A DNA stretch of 64,000 bases from an uncultured Bacteroides sp. (GCA_949294185.1 CASFGA010000005.1:1-64000), one strand, 5' to 3'. Shown: positions 8,314 through 17,683, counted from the first letter of the stretch. The notes: generated by a model from the sequence alone, not told the origin. A program made the numbers and translations.

Positions 8314-9670
8314 CCGGAACTGATTTTGCTTCACCGCCAGGATTCTTGTTGCCTCCATTGTTTCTCGGACGCCTGTTCCCTCCATTCCGCCTACCATTCC
8401 GGCTATTGCGATTCGGATGCACGGCTTCATTTTCCGCCATTGCCACCGGCTGCTGCGGCGACTGACGCTGTTGGCGGCTTTTCTCCTTTGGAGGATTGTT
8501 GTCTGACTGCTGCTTAGCCTTTTGAGGATTATCCTGTTTCACCGGCGAAACATTCCCACCGCCAACCGATGAAGACTTATTTTTCTTTTTCCGGTTCTTC
8601 CCATTCCTGTTCTTGTCAAAACGGGTCAAACTTTCCTGTTCCAGCAAATCTTTAGAACGTGCCGGCTCAACGGAATATCTATCTTCAAGCAACTTGACCG
8701 GCTTCTCTCCCCGCTTGTTCATGTTAATCACCTCAAAAGCACGGCGGGCGGTTATGGTAACCTCATTGGCCAGCAAACTTTTGTCCGTGCTATAGGTAAT
8801 CGTGCCTTTCAGAATATCGGCCTTGAAATAGAAATAGGTGGCATCTGCCGTTTCCAAGGTTATTTCCTTGCTCGGAAGACGCTTCAAGCATTCCACATAA
8901 GCATCCACCTCATAATTCAGACAACACTTCAGCTTGGCACACTGTCCTGCCAGCTTCTGGGGATTCAGGGAAATATCCTGAAAGCGAGCAGCACCTGTAG
9001 ACACCGAAATGAAGTTGGTCATCCATGTGGCGCAGCAAAGCTCCCTTCCGCAAGGGCCAATCCCTCCGATGCGGCCGGCCTCCTGGCGGGCGCCTATCTG
9101 TTTCATCTCAATACGCACACGGAATGTTTCCGCCAGAACCTTTATCAGCTGCCGGAAATCCACCCGTTCGTCTGCGATATAATAGAAAATGGCCTTATTG
9201 CCGTCGCCCTGATACTCCACATCCCCTATCTTCATCTGCAGGCCAAGGCTTTCCGCAATCTTTCGCGAACGTATCATCGTGTCATGTTCACGCGATTTCG
9301 CCTCTGCATATTTCTCCATATCCACAGGCTTTGCCTTGCGGTATATACGGCGTATCTCTGCATCCGGCTTGATGTTTGCCTTGCGCATCTGAAGAGGCAC
9401 AAGCCGACCCGTGAGGGTTACCGTACCGATATCATGTCCCGGACTGGCCTCGACCGCCACAACATCCCCTTTCTCCAGATGCAGGCGGTTGCTGTTCTTA
9501 TAGTATCCCTTACGAGTATTCTTGAACTGAACCTCCACCATGTCCTGCTCTTCGGCATTCCCGGGAATATCGGCAAGCCAGTCATAAGTGTTCAGCTTAT
9601 TATCCTGCCGGCCGCAGCCTTTGCAACACAACCGGCCGCTTCCGTTCTTCAGTTTAAATTCATTGTCCAT
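8300..9670 (-). CDS. ricT: PSP1-domain protein, RicT-like
   Basis: A 456-aa cytoplasmic protein of the PSP1/RicT (YaaT) family. The PSP1 domain covers roughly residues 60-290. Cysteine clusters are visible: CCKGCG near the N-terminus, then GPCGRELCCATW and CAKLKCCLNYEVDAYVECL, consistent with the Fe-S-binding cysteines known in RicT. The last ~130 residues are a basic, asparagine- and arginine-rich low-complexity tail (KNRNGKNRKKKNKSS and RNSRNGRRNGG) that is probably disordered and may bind RNA. In Bacillus RicT acts with RicA and RicF on RNA processing; no such partners are seen here. It is 7 bp from holB. Confidence 0.88.
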   Translation of the reverse strand: MDNEFKLKNGSGRLCCKGCGRQDNKLNTYDWLADIPGNAEEQDMVEVQFKNTRKGYYKNSNRLHLEKGDVVAVEASPGHDIGTVTLTGRLVPLQMRKANIKPDAEIRRIYRKAKPVDMEKYAEAKSREHDTMIRSRKIAESLGLQMKIGDVEYQGDGNKAIFYYIADERVDFRQLIKVLAETFRVRIEMKQIGARQEAGRIGGIGPCGRELCCATWMTNFISVSTGAARFQDISLNPQKLAGQCAKLKCCLNYEVDAYVECLKRLPSKEITLETADATYFYFKADILKGTITYSTDKSLLANEVTITARRAFEVINMNKRGEKPVKLLEDRYSVEPARSKDLLEQESLTRFDKNRNGKNRKKKNKSSSVGGGNVSPVKQDNPQKAKQQSDNNPPKEKSRQQRQSPQQPVAMAENEAVHPNRNSRNGRRNGGNRRPRNNGGNKNPGGEAKSVPDVQA

Positions 9671-9677
9671 ATTGTCT

Positions 9678-10805
9678 TTATTGCTTTAACTCTACTATAA
9701 TCCGCAAGGCAAGATCAAAAAACACCATCTTGGGATTCACATTCTGTTCCACATGAATCTGTGCCTCTTCCAGCAAAGCAGATATAGAGAATACATTTCG
9801 TTCATTAATAAAAGGAGCGAACCGAGCAGAAAACTGACCTTCCTCTGCATTCAGGTAGCACATCTGGGGCTGACGAAAGTTATATATAAAACTTTCGCGT
9901 ATCATCCGCTGGCAATATTCCAGAAAAGACTTCTGACGCTCCCGACCGATTGAAGCCACCTGCTCGCTCCATGCTTTCAACGCCCGCACATCTCGTCCGT
10001 ACGCCTTACGCATCAGACTGACAAACCAGTCAAAATAATTCCGCTGCTCCTCCCCCAGCTGGATATTTTCTTCCGCCTTCAAAAGACTCCCTCCGGCACG
10101 ATGGGCAATATCATGCGCATCCAAATCGGGCAGCATATAACGCTGTTTCAGATATCCGGCAATCGCTTCTTCGTCCAAAGGCCGGAGACTGATGCGCTGT
10201 GTACGGCTGAGAATCGTAGGCAACAGCAGCGAAGGCTCTTCGCTTACCAAAAGAAAAACCGTATGCTGCGGCGGCTCCTCCAGCAGCTTCAGCAACTTGT
10301 TGGAGCATTCCACATTCATCTTTTCCGGAAGCCATACCAACATAATCTTATATCCTCCCATGCTTGCCTTCAATGAAAGCTTCCGCTGTATTTCATCACT
10401 CTCTCTGACATAAATCTGAGGCTGCTGGTTTCCCGCATCCATCCTGTTCATCCATGTGTTCAAATCCGTATAAGGCTGGCGGAGAAGCATCTCACGCCAC
10501 TGGGGAAGATAATCATCACACACGGAATCCTTTCCGGACTTCCGCTTCACTATAGGAAAGGCAAAATGCAGGTCAGGGTGAGCAAGACGATTCATCATGA
10601 CACAAGAAGGACATTCCCCGCATGCGTCTTCTTCATGAGGGTGACTGCAGAGCAGATAGCGGGACGCAGCCAACGCAAGCGGAAGCTTTCCGCAGCCGGA
10701 GACACCCGCCAGCAGCAAGGCGTGGGCAAGCTTTCCGCTCCGGATATCGTGTATGAGCTGCCGTTTGGCACTATCCTGTCCGAGTACGTCTCTGAAGAAC
10801 AACAT
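9678..10805 (-). CDS. holB: DNA polymerase III subunit delta prime
   Basis: A 375-aa AAA+ clamp-loader subunit. The P-loop-like sequence GVSGCGKLPL has Leu where an ATPase would have Ser/Thr, as expected for the non-hydrolysing delta-prime. A four-cysteine zinc module, CSHPHEEDACGECPSC, follows at about 52-67, and the sensor/SRC-like motif LSRTQR is at about 207-212. It helps load the beta clamp at the replication fork. Start ATG 10805 is 10 bp downstream of metF. Confidence 0.92.
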   Translation of the reverse strand: MLFFRDVLGQDSAKRQLIHDIRSGKLAHALLLAGVSGCGKLPLALAASRYLLCSHPHEEDACGECPSCVMMNRLAHPDLHFAFPIVKRKSGKDSVCDDYLPQWREMLLRQPYTDLNTWMNRMDAGNQQPQIYVRESDEIQRKLSLKASMGGYKIMLVWLPEKMNVECSNKLLKLLEEPPQHTVFLLVSEEPSLLLPTILSRTQRISLRPLDEEAIAGYLKQRYMLPDLDAHDIAHRAGGSLLKAEENIQLGEEQRNYFDWFVSLMRKAYGRDVRALKAWSEQVASIGRERQKSFLEYCQRMIRESFIYNFRQPQMCYLNAEEGQFSARFAPFINERNVFSISALLEEAQIHVEQNVNPKMVFFDLALRIIVELKQ

Positions 10806-10815
10806 GATAAAACCG

Positions 10816-11769
10816 TCAATAAATTTCCTTTGCTATATCGCGCACACTTTCCACTGCACCTACCGTATAGAAATGTATGCTGGGAACACCATGCTCCATC
10901 AGTTCGCGGCACTGATAGATACACCATTCCGTCCCCAGGATACGGGCTTCCTGATCATTCCTGCATTTAACCGCCTCACAAGCCAGTTCCTCCGGCAAGT
11001 CCACCTTAAAGGTCTTGGGAATCATGGATATCTGCGAAAGTTTGGTAAACGGCTTGATGCCGGGAATGATAGGCACGTTTATACCCGCTTTACGGGCACG
11101 CTCCACAAAATCGAAATAGCGGCGGTTGTCATAAAACAATTGGGTTACGGCATACTCCGCCCCCGTCTCCACCTTACGCAAGAGCCAGTGAAGGTCTTGC
11201 TCCGGATTCGGTGACTCTTCATGCTTTTCCGGATAACAGGCCACCCCATAGCTGAACGGCTGCAAAGGTGCCTTTATCGGCGAACCGTCGACAAAAACGC
11301 CGCGATTGAAGTCATTAATCTGTTCTTCCAGTTCGATGGCATGACTGTTCCCCCCCGGTTCGGGAGTAAAAGAAGACTCATGCCTGGCCTTGTCGCCGCG
11401 CAAAACCAGCAAATCCGTGATGCCCAGAAACTGCAGGTCGAGCAACATGTATTCCGTATCCTCACGCGTGAACCCGCTGCAAAGCATGTGAGGCACTACA
11501 GTTATATCATAACGGTTGCGGATGGCGGCAGCCACAGCCACCGTACCCGGCCGCCGGCGCAAACGGTCGCGGCGAAACAGTCCGTCACCCAATTCGCGGT
11601 AAACATATTCACTGCGATGAGTGGTGATATTGATATACTTCGGGTCAAACTCCCGCAGCATATCAATATCCGCATACACTTTATCTATTCCAGTCCCCTT
11701 GATAGGCGGCAGGATTTCAAATGAAAAAGCAGTCTTGTCCGTAGACTTTATCAAGTCAATTACTCTCAT
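10816..11769 (-). CDS. metF: 5,10-methylenetetrahydrofolate reductase
   Basis: A 317-aa flavoprotein reducing methylene-THF to methyl-THF for methionine synthesis. FSFEILPPIKG near the N-terminus carries the catalytic Glu region, followed by YINITTHRSEYV, LVLRGDKAR (FAD site) and AVTQLFYDN with IIPGIKPFTK. The start chosen is ATG 11769 (MRVIDLIKST); the open frame reaches back to a TTG at 11796, only 15 nt from a -7 element, which would leave almost no leader. It is the promoter-proximal gene of metF-holB-ricT-gldH. Confidence 0.93.
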   Translation of the reverse strand: MRVIDLIKSTDKTAFSFEILPPIKGTGIDKVYADIDMLREFDPKYINITTHRSEYVYRELGDGLFRRDRLRRRPGTVAVAAAIRNRYDITVVPHMLCSGFTREDTEYMLLDLQFLGITDLLVLRGDKARHESSFTPEPGGNSHAIELEEQINDFNRGVFVDGSPIKAPLQPFSYGVACYPEKHEESPNPEQDLHWLLRKVETGAEYAVTQLFYDNRRYFDFVERARKAGINVPIIPGIKPFTKLSQISMIPKTFKVDLPEELACEAVKCRNDQEARILGTEWCIYQCRELMEHGVPSIHFYTVGAVESVRDIAKEIY

Positions 11770-11810
11770 CGGGTCGATTCTGTAAATATTCTCCAAATTT
11801 GTTATTTTGG

Positions 11811-11818
11811 CAAAAATA
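11811..11818 (-). promoter_or_regulatory. -7 element for the metF operon
   Basis: Minus-strand TATTTTTG matches TAnnTTTG and lies 42 nt before ATG 11769. Confidence 0.5.
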
Positions 11819-12006
11819 AGAAAAATATTGAACTTTCAGAGAGAAGCACGGTTCTTTTTCGCCAAGATTCCCGTCCGGCACCTGCATTTCCTTTTCATCC
11901 GCACAAGCCAGTCCTTTCGGAAAGGAGCTTTCACCCTGTCCGAAAAGAAGCCGGATACTGACCCGACAAAATTATTGCAGGCATGAAAACTCCCGCCTGT
12001 CCAAGG

Positions 12007-12753
12007 CTACAGCCGCTCCAAAGCCGCAATCGTATTGCGGACACGCCGGGCCGTCGTCACAGAACGCATGTATTCGTCCACATCGCCGCCTCCCATAGAA
12101 AGAGCCGGATTACGCAGCTGCATCCCGCTATCCTTGTTCTCGCGCGCCGAAAAATGGAATTCCGAAGCTTGGGTACGCGATGCCAGTTCCGCAATATTCG
12201 TCTCGTTGACCCCGCATCCCGGCATAATGACGATACGGTCTCCTGCCTGCCGCACCAGCTCTGCAAGCAAATCGGCTCCCTGCAATGCCGTAGGCTGCTG
12301 TCCGGAGGTCAGAATGCGATTCACACCCAACCCAACCAACGTTTCAAGCGTCTGCTGCGGACTCTTCACATAGTCAAACGCACGGTGGAAAGTGACCGAC
12401 ATGCCTTCTGAAGCCTTCATCAGGCGTTCCATTGCCGGCATGTCCAGTCCTCCGTCGGGAGCAAGACACCCGAACACCACGCCATCCGCCCCCGCATCAC
12501 GGGCAGCATATATATCCATCTCCATAATGTCAAGCTCGGAAGGAGTATAGAGAAAGTCTCCTCCCCTCGGGCGAATGATGACATGCAGGCGGATATCAAT
12601 CAGCTTGCGCGCCTGTCTGATTTCGCCCGCCGATGGCGTCGTCCCTCCTTCAGGTATGGAAGCGCAAAGTTCCACACGGTGCGCGCCGCCTTCTTGAGCA
12701 GCCACACAGCTTTCCGCCGAGTTGGCACAAATTTCAAACGTATAATTCTTCAT
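12007..12753 (-). CDS. cutC: CutC-family copper homeostasis protein
   Basis: A 248-aa TIM-barrel protein of the CutC family, starting at ATG 12753 with MKNYTFEICANSAESCVAAQ. An upstream in-frame start (12852) is rejected because it would run through the tRNA-Arg gene. Family motifs RVELCASIPEGGTTPS, VIIRPRGGDFLY, TFHRAFDY and RILTSGQQ are present. The family is linked to copper tolerance but its biochemical activity is not established. It follows the tRNA-Arg terminator, so it probably has its own promoter, not clearly seen. Confidence 0.9.
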   Translation of the reverse strand: MKNYTFEICANSAESCVAAQEGGAHRVELCASIPEGGTTPSAGEIRQARKLIDIRLHVIIRPRGGDFLYTPSELDIMEMDIYAARDAGADGVVFGCLAPDGGLDMPAMERLMKASEGMSVTFHRAFDYVKSPQQTLETLVGLGVNRILTSGQQPTALQGADLLAELVRQAGDRIVIMPGCGVNETNIAELASRTQASEFHFSARENKDSGMQLRNPALSMGGGDVDEYMRSVTTARRVRNTIAALERL

Positions 12754-12765
12754 GACCGTACAATT

Positions 12766-12809
12766 AAAAAGCACGGACTTTACGGAAAAACCATCCGCAT
12801 AATCCGTGC
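12766..12809 (-). terminator. Terminator after tRNA-Arg
   Basis: On the minus strand GCACGGA pairs with TCCGTGC with an inner CGGA/TCCG helix, followed by five T residues. Confidence 0.65.
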
Positions 12810-12826
12810 CTATCCATAAAAAGCAG

Positions 12827-12898
12827 TACACCCGTGGGGAGTCGAACCCCAATCGATGGAACCGGAATCCATTATTCTATCCATTGAACTACGGGTGC
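12827..12898 (-). tRNA. tRNA-Arg (CCG)
   Basis: A 72-nt cloverleaf on the minus strand. Acceptor GCACCCG pairs with CGGGTGT (one G-U at the end). The anticodon stem ATGGA/TCCAT encloses TTCCGGT, giving anticodon CCG. The T arm has GGGTTCGACTCCC. CCA is not encoded. A -7 box TATTTTTG (12922-12915) lies about 17 nt upstream. Confidence 0.93.
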
Positions 12899-12914
12899 AT
12901 CGTTAAATGTGGGG

Positions 12915-12922
12915 CAAAAATA
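12915..12922 (-). promoter_or_regulatory. -7 element for tRNA-Arg
   Basis: Minus-strand TATTTTTG matches TAnnTTTG; -33 box not clear. Confidence 0.45.
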
Positions 12923-13061
12923 CAATTTATCAGACTTTCTTCCTAATATTTCGAGCTTTTTTTACAAATATTCTCACAGGAGGGGGAAAGCATATCCAAT
13001 TACAAAATTCCATACATAACAGAACCATACTGTACATTTGATTAGTTTCCGGACAAATTCA

Positions 13062-13091
13062 TTGCAAATTTGCAAAAATTATCTATCTTTG
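13062..13091 (+). promoter_or_regulatory. Promoter of asnA
   Basis: TTG (13062-13064) at -33 and TATCTTTG (13084-13091) at -7, 19 bp apart, 28 nt before the asnA ATG. Confidence 0.65.
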
Positions 13092-13118
13092 CCGAACATC
13101 TAACAAACATAACAATAT

Positions 13119-14159
13119 ATGAGCTATCTTATAAGACCAACAGATTATCATCCCTTGCTCGACATGAAACAGACCGAGTTAGGAATCAAACAGATAAAGG
13201 AATTCTTTCAGCAGAACCTGTCTTCGGAACTGCGTTTACGCCGTGTCACCGCTCCGCTGTTCGTCCTGAAAGGAATGGGAATCAATGACGACCTGAGCGG
13301 AACAGAGCGGCCCGTCACTTTTCCCATCAAGGATTTGGGCGACCAACAGGCCGAAGTGGTTCATTCACTCGCCAAATGGAAACGGGTAACACTGGCCGAC
13401 TATCATATCGAACCGGGATACGGAATCTATACGGACATGAACGCTATCCGTGCTGATGAGGAACTGGGCAATCTGCACTCTCTCTATGTCGACCAATGGG
13501 ACTGGGAGCGCGTCATCACGCCGGAGCAGCGCACCATCGGATTCTTGAAAAGCATCGTAACCCGCATCTACTCCGCCATGCGCCGCACGGAATACATGAT
13601 TTGCGAAATGTATCCCCAGATAAAGTCATTCCTTGCCCACGATATCCACTTCATCCATGCCGAGGAGCTTCGGCAAATGTATCCGGACAAGACGCCCAAA
13701 GAGCGTGAGGACTTGATCACCAAACGCTACGGCAGTGTGTTCATCATAGGCATCGGCTGCAAACTGAGCGACGGAACGCCTCATGACCTGCGCGCCCCCG
13801 ACTACGACGACTATACGACCATTGACCCGGAAACCGGTCTGCCGGGACTGAACGGCGACCTGTTGGTGTGGAATGATGTATTGGGGCGTGCGCTTGAATT
13901 ATCGTCCATGGGTATCCGCGTAGACAAGGACGCTCTGCTGAAACAGCTGAAACTTTCCGGGAAAGAGGAGCGTATGAAACTGTATTTTCACAGACGCTTG
14001 CTGGAAGACTCACTTCCTCTCAGCATCGGAGGCGGTATCGGACAGTCGCGTCTCTGCATGCTTTATCTGAAGAAGGCCCACATAGGAGAAATCCAGGCAA
14101 GTATCTGGCCGGAAGCCATGCGGGAGGAATGCATGAAATTAGGCATGCAACTTATCTGA
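13119..14159 (+). CDS. asnA: Aspartate-ammonia ligase
   Basis: A 346-aa AsnA, the ammonia-dependent asparagine synthetase with a class II aminoacyl-tRNA synthetase fold. It makes asparagine from aspartate, ammonia and ATP. Diagnostic stretches are ERPVTFPIKD, EVVHSLAKWKR, GIYTDMNAIR, LYVDQWDWE, and the C-terminal SIGGGIGQSRLCM which carries the ATP-binding arginine. Full length for the family (about 330-345 aa). Monocistronic, with a clear promoter and a terminator shared with the converging LptD-like gene. Confidence 0.97.
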   Translation: MSYLIRPTDYHPLLDMKQTELGIKQIKEFFQQNLSSELRLRRVTAPLFVLKGMGINDDLSGTERPVTFPIKDLGDQQAEVVHSLAKWKRVTLADYHIEPGYGIYTDMNAIRADEELGNLHSLYVDQWDWERVITPEQRTIGFLKSIVTRIYSAMRRTEYMICEMYPQIKSFLAHDIHFIHAEELRQMYPDKTPKEREDLITKRYGSVFIIGIGCKLSDGTPHDLRAPDYDDYTTIDPETGLPGLNGDLLVWNDVLGRALELSSMGIRVDKDALLKQLKLSGKEERMKLYFHRRLLEDSLPLSIGGGIGQSRLCMLYLKKAHIGEIQASIWPEAMREECMKLGMQLI

Positions 14160-14178
14160 GCAACCTTATCAAAAAGAA

Positions 14179-14215
14179 AAGAGAATCAGCCGCAGCCTCC
14201 GGTTGATTCTCTTTT
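14179..14215 (+). terminator. Bidirectional terminator between asnA and the LptD-like gene
   Basis: AAGAGAATCA pairs with TGATTCTCTT around a GC-rich loop, flanked by A-runs on the left and T-runs on the right, so it can act on both strands. Confidence 0.85.
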
Positions 14216-14218
14216 TTA

Positions 14219-16972
14219 TCAGTACCATGTAACCGAACTGCCGGTATTGCTCCGCTGATCCCACTTCAGGGCATCGGTCAACATCGTGGAATTGGCACGA
14301 ATAGAGAAATTATAAGAGGTAAACGGCCCGAAAACCAACCCGCAACTCATGTTAAAGCAATGAAGATCGCGCGTGATGTTAAGGGTAGTCATTGACATTT
14401 CCTTTGAAGTAAAGTCGTAACCCGTAGAGTAGGTCATGTTCCAACGGCTTCCTATCTTGAAATTGCCCGACACGTTCAGAGAGTGAGTCAGTGCATAAGG
14501 ATAGCGCATCTTCTTGATATTGAATTTTTTCCGGTCACGGTTTTCACGGATGCTGTAGCTATAGCTCAGACTGATGCTCCACGGAAACTTGAAGGCAAGG
14601 TAACCGTCCGCGTCAATCGTTGCCTGCTCGGTCTTCCGCATATTCCCGGCATTCGTTTCCTCTTCCTCCACATCGTCTTCGTCGTCTTCATCCTTATTCT
14701 GATTCTTTTCATCCTTCTTTTCCTTGTCTTCCTTTTTGCCGAAAAGCTTTTTAAAGGTATCGTTGTTCAATGTATAAGAAAACGAACCGCTGTATCCCTG
14801 AAAACGGCCGAAACGTCCATACGACCATTCGGTACGGTCTCCCTCCACGATATTGCCGTCTTCATCAAACTGATAGGCGTATGTGGCAAACGAAGCATTC
14901 ATGTTAAAGGTATAACTCTTCGTAAGCTTGAGACGGAGATTCATGCTCAAATCGCTCCACCGCTTGTTCGCGACATCATAAGACAAGGATGCGCCCAACT
15001 GGTCAATCAGACTTATCTTCCGATATCCGGTGGAGTCACGGTCTGATTTCATCTTCATCTCGATGTTGTTGTCGACCGAAAAGCTGATATTCTGCGACAT
15101 ACCCTTGCCCGGATACCCGTAAACAGCTCCCTGATAAGGAGAATACTCTACGGTACGCACTTCTCCGTCTTCGTCGGTATAGGTATACGTGTCGTAATAG
15201 CCGTATTTCTTTTTTCCGAAATCGGGAGTATAGGTGTAACTCACGGTCGGCGTAAAGACATGCCGTATCTGCAACTCCTTGCTCTTCATGAAAAGCGGCT
15301 TGTACATACCGTAAAGCTTCGTGTTCATCTGGAGAGAAAGATTATAATCATACACCCGGTTGAACCCGTTGATCGTATCCCGCCGCACGTGGTCCCTTGA
15401 CGCCGGACTGGGGTCATAGCTCTGCTGCACCTTGCGCAAATACCATCGCTCGTTATAGTTGAAAGAAGGAACGATGTTGATATACTTGAACAGGTTGAAT
15501 GTCGCCGACACCGGGACGCGATGCTGCATACCGTTCTCCCACTGCGTAAGGGGAGTCTTGAACAGCAGATTGTCCTTCGTGCTTATCGAATTGGTCAGGC
15601 TACCGGTATACTGCAGTGAAATCTTTTCATACCACCGCTCATCGCCGGCCGACTTCTTGCGCTTGAACGGATAGAAGCGGTTTAAAGAAATGTTCAAATC
15701 GGGCAGTGTCATTGTCATGGACGAGTCGCGTGTGTTTTGCGTAATATTAAACGTGCTCGAAATGTTCAGTCCGATGTTCGGGAAACTGTACGAATAACTC
15801 ACACTCGAAGCCTTCGTGTTTTGTGAATACGACCGCGGATTATACAGTGTGCTCAAGCTCGAACGGTCATAACTGCTCGTGGCAAAGTTTACGCTTGCAG
15901 AAAACGAGCTGTTCGGGTTGGCCTTCGCATCCTGGCGGTGGCTCCACTGGATACGGAAGTCTTTCGACACCGAATAGTCCGGCATTCCCTTGTCTCCGGT
16001 CTTTGTCACCAGATAGCTGGCATTGAACGAGCCGCTGAACTTATAACGCTTGTTGTAGGTAGAAGCGGCCGAAAGTCCCCACGAACCTTTGGTAAAGATT
16101 TCGCCCAGCACCTTCAAGTCCATCTGGTCGCTGATGGCAAAATAATATCCTCCGTCACGCAGATAGAAGCCCCGGTTCATCTCATCGCCGTAAGTCGGCA
16201 TGATGAATCCGGAAGAGTAGCTGCTGTTGAAAGGAAAGAAGCCGAAAGGCACGGCGATGGGCAGAGGGACATCTTCCACCACCAGCTGGGCCGGGCCGAA
16301 CACCACATTCTTCTTCGGCCGCACCTTCGCCATCGCGAGCTTCAGGTAGAAATGCGGATGTTCGGTATTGTCGCAAGTGGTGTAGACACCGCGCCGCATG
16401 TAAATCTCGTCGTCCGCTCCCTTTTTTCCCTCCTCACTGGTCACGTAGCCATCGCCCTGCTGTGTCACGATGTTATTGATGAAGCCTTTTTTGGTCTTGA
16501 AGTTATAGCGCATCGTCTTCGACTCGTAAGGCGTATCCCCATCTTTGAATATGGGCCGCCCCATCTCTACGCCCGTCGTGTCCTCTACTCCCCGGGCATA
16601 CACCGTGCTGCTGTCCATATTCATGGAGATGACGGCCGAGGTCAACTCGATATTCTGATAGTTTACCTTGCCCTCACCATACAGATGGGCGAATCCGCCC
16701 CTCGTGAAGACAATGGAATCGCTTGCCTCATAGATGACCGGAGCATCGAGAGGCTCTTTTTCTTCTTCGGCGGAATCCTGCACAAGCGAATCGGCCAGCA
16801 GCAAAGAGTCGGTAGCCAAAGAGTCTACACGCAGCGAATCGGCAGAAACCGCGTTATTCGGCCTTGTTCTTCTCCCCCTTACACGTTGGGCTTCCGCATA
16901 AAACGAGCAGAAAAACCCCACGAAGAACAAGGATATAAGAATATATGTAGCTCTTTTAAATGATGTCATCAC
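14219..16972 (-). CDS. lptD: Putative LPS-assembly outer-membrane protein LptD
   Basis: A 917-aa outer-membrane protein. It begins with a signal sequence (hydrophobic about 8-28), an OstA/LptA-like segment about 75-220 (GEGKVNYQNIELTSAVISM), and a long beta-strand-rich barrel to the C-terminus ending in aromatic residues (SSVTWY). Such proteins insert lipopolysaccharide at the cell surface. An unusual acidic/basic low-complexity insert of about 40 residues (KKDEKNQNKDEDDEDD) lies at about 745-790, likely a loop. Starts ATG 16972, with a -7 box TACTTTTG at 17004-16997. Assignment to LptD is by domain order; sequence is divergent as usual in Bacteroidetes. Confidence 0.82.
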   Translation of the reverse strand: MMTSFKRATYILISLFFVGFFCSFYAEAQRVRGRRTRPNNAVSADSLRVDSLATDSLLLADSLVQDSAEEEKEPLDAPVIYEASDSIVFTRGGFAHLYGEGKVNYQNIELTSAVISMNMDSSTVYARGVEDTTGVEMGRPIFKDGDTPYESKTMRYNFKTKKGFINNIVTQQGDGYVTSEEGKKGADDEIYMRRGVYTTCDNTEHPHFYLKLAMAKVRPKKNVVFGPAQLVVEDVPLPIAVPFGFFPFNSSYSSGFIMPTYGDEMNRGFYLRDGGYYFAISDQMDLKVLGEIFTKGSWGLSAASTYNKRYKFSGSFNASYLVTKTGDKGMPDYSVSKDFRIQWSHRQDAKANPNSSFSASVNFATSSYDRSSLSTLYNPRSYSQNTKASSVSYSYSFPNIGLNISSTFNITQNTRDSSMTMTLPDLNISLNRFYPFKRKKSAGDERWYEKISLQYTGSLTNSISTKDNLLFKTPLTQWENGMQHRVPVSATFNLFKYINIVPSFNYNERWYLRKVQQSYDPSPASRDHVRRDTINGFNRVYDYNLSLQMNTKLYGMYKPLFMKSKELQIRHVFTPTVSYTYTPDFGKKKYGYYDTYTYTDEDGEVRTVEYSPYQGAVYGYPGKGMSQNISFSVDNNIEMKMKSDRDSTGYRKISLIDQLGASLSYDVANKRWSDLSMNLRLKLTKSYTFNMNASFATYAYQFDEDGNIVEGDRTEWSYGRFGRFQGYSGSFSYTLNNDTFKKLFGKKEDKEKKDEKNQNKDEDDEDDVEEEETNAGNMRKTEQATIDADGYLAFKFPWSISLSYSYSIRENRDRKKFNIKKMRYPYALTHSLNVSGNFKIGSRWNMTYSTGYDFTSKEMSMTTLNITRDLHCFNMSCGLVFGPFTSYNFSIRANSTMLTDALKWDQRSNTGSSVTWY

Positions 16973-16996
16973 TAATTATTTACAGACAGTGCGCTG

Positions 16997-17004
16997 CAAA
17001 AGTA
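16997..17004 (-). promoter_or_regulatory. -7 element for the LptD-like gene
   Basis: Minus-strand TACTTTTG matches TAnnTTTG, 25 nt before the start codon; -33 box not evident. Confidence 0.45.
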
Positions 17005-17059
17005 AGCATTCTGCTGCAAATAAACGCGAAAGCATCGGTTTTTAATGTATTTTTTATTT

Positions 17060-17596
17060 CTACAGAAACAGTCTGCACCAAGTATCAAAGCGCACCACAC
17101 CTTCTTCTCCATGTTTTTCGATGCTCTTGCGAGCCTTGGCCACACTCTTCTCACGCTCCAGATGCGTCTTCGAAAAAAACTTGTCGGCAAAGCAGATAAT
17201 CTGTTCCTCCAAAGTGAGCGGAATCATTTCGCGGTGGGGAACCGGAAGACTCTGTTCCTCTATGCGCTGCAAGGATATGCCCGCTCCGGTATGCCGTTCG
17301 CAAACCAGCGCATGGCAGGGGAAACCTTCCCGCCGCACCAGTTCCGCGCCCAGATAGCCGTGGCATATATAAGGATGAGTGCCGAAACAGAATATATCTT
17401 CCGCATCGGTAAGGAATATGCCGATATCGTGCAGCATGGCGGCCTCTTCGACAAACTGCAAGTCCAGTTCCAGTTCCGGATGGCTACGCGCCATCGCCAA
17501 TGCCTTATCGGCAACGGAACGGCTGTGGGTTACCAAGATACGCTTCAGCTCATTGTTCTCTGGATAATATTTGTCTATCAAAGCAAGAGGATTCAT
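17060..17596 (-). CDS. HD-domain metal-dependent hydrolase
   Basis: A 178-aa cytoplasmic HD-domain protein starting at ATG 17596 (MNPLALIDKYYPEN). Metal ligands are visible as THSRSVADKALAMA (first His), AAMLHDIGIF (HD pair), and later His residues in CHGYLGAELV and ERHTGAGIS. It resembles the short stand-alone HD hydrolases annotated as uncharacterised phosphohydrolases; the substrate is unknown. A longer frame to 17665 has no signal for use. It is divergent from the NamZ-like gene. Confidence 0.8.
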   Translation of the reverse strand: MNPLALIDKYYPENNELKRILVTHSRSVADKALAMARSHPELELDLQFVEEAAMLHDIGIFLTDAEDIFCFGTHPYICHGYLGAELVRREGFPCHALVCERHTGAGISLQRIEEQSLPVPHREMIPLTLEEQIICFADKFFSKTHLEREKSVAKARKSIEKHGEEGVVRFDTWCRLFL

Positions 17597-17616
17597 GGTT
17601 ATTCGTTTTTTATTGT

Positions 17617-17624
17617 TAGATTTG
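17617..17624 (+). promoter_or_regulatory. -7 candidate for the NamZ-like gene
   Basis: TAGATTTG matches TAnnTTTG; it gives a leader of about 50-60 nt before ATG 17684. Confidence 0.4.
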
Positions 17625-17662
17625 CACGTTGCACGAACCGGCCGAAACCGTTTCTCTGCATG

Positions 17663-17670
17663 CAAATATA
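17663..17670 (-). promoter_or_regulatory. -7 candidate for the HD-domain gene
   Basis: Minus-strand TATATTTG matches TAnnTTTG; it gives a leader of about 60 nt before ATG 17596. Its transcript overlaps the opposing one by about 40 bp. Confidence 0.4.
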
Positions 17671-17683
17671 CAAATTATATAGA

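Noticed and set aside
11797..12006. Riboswitch upstream of metF
   Set aside because: Only a short leader between the -7 box and the ATG; no SAM or cobalamin box motifs recognised.
12754..12852. N-terminal extension of cutC
   Set aside because: Overlaps the tRNA-Arg gene and its terminator; ATG 12753 gives the normal family start.
15938..16963. 341-codon open frame on the plus strand
   Set aside because: Antisense to the LptD-like gene; no signal or motif.
17045..17683. Upstream extension of the NamZ-like frame (to 599 codons)
   Set aside because: Covers the HD gene on the other strand and would bury the signal peptide internally.
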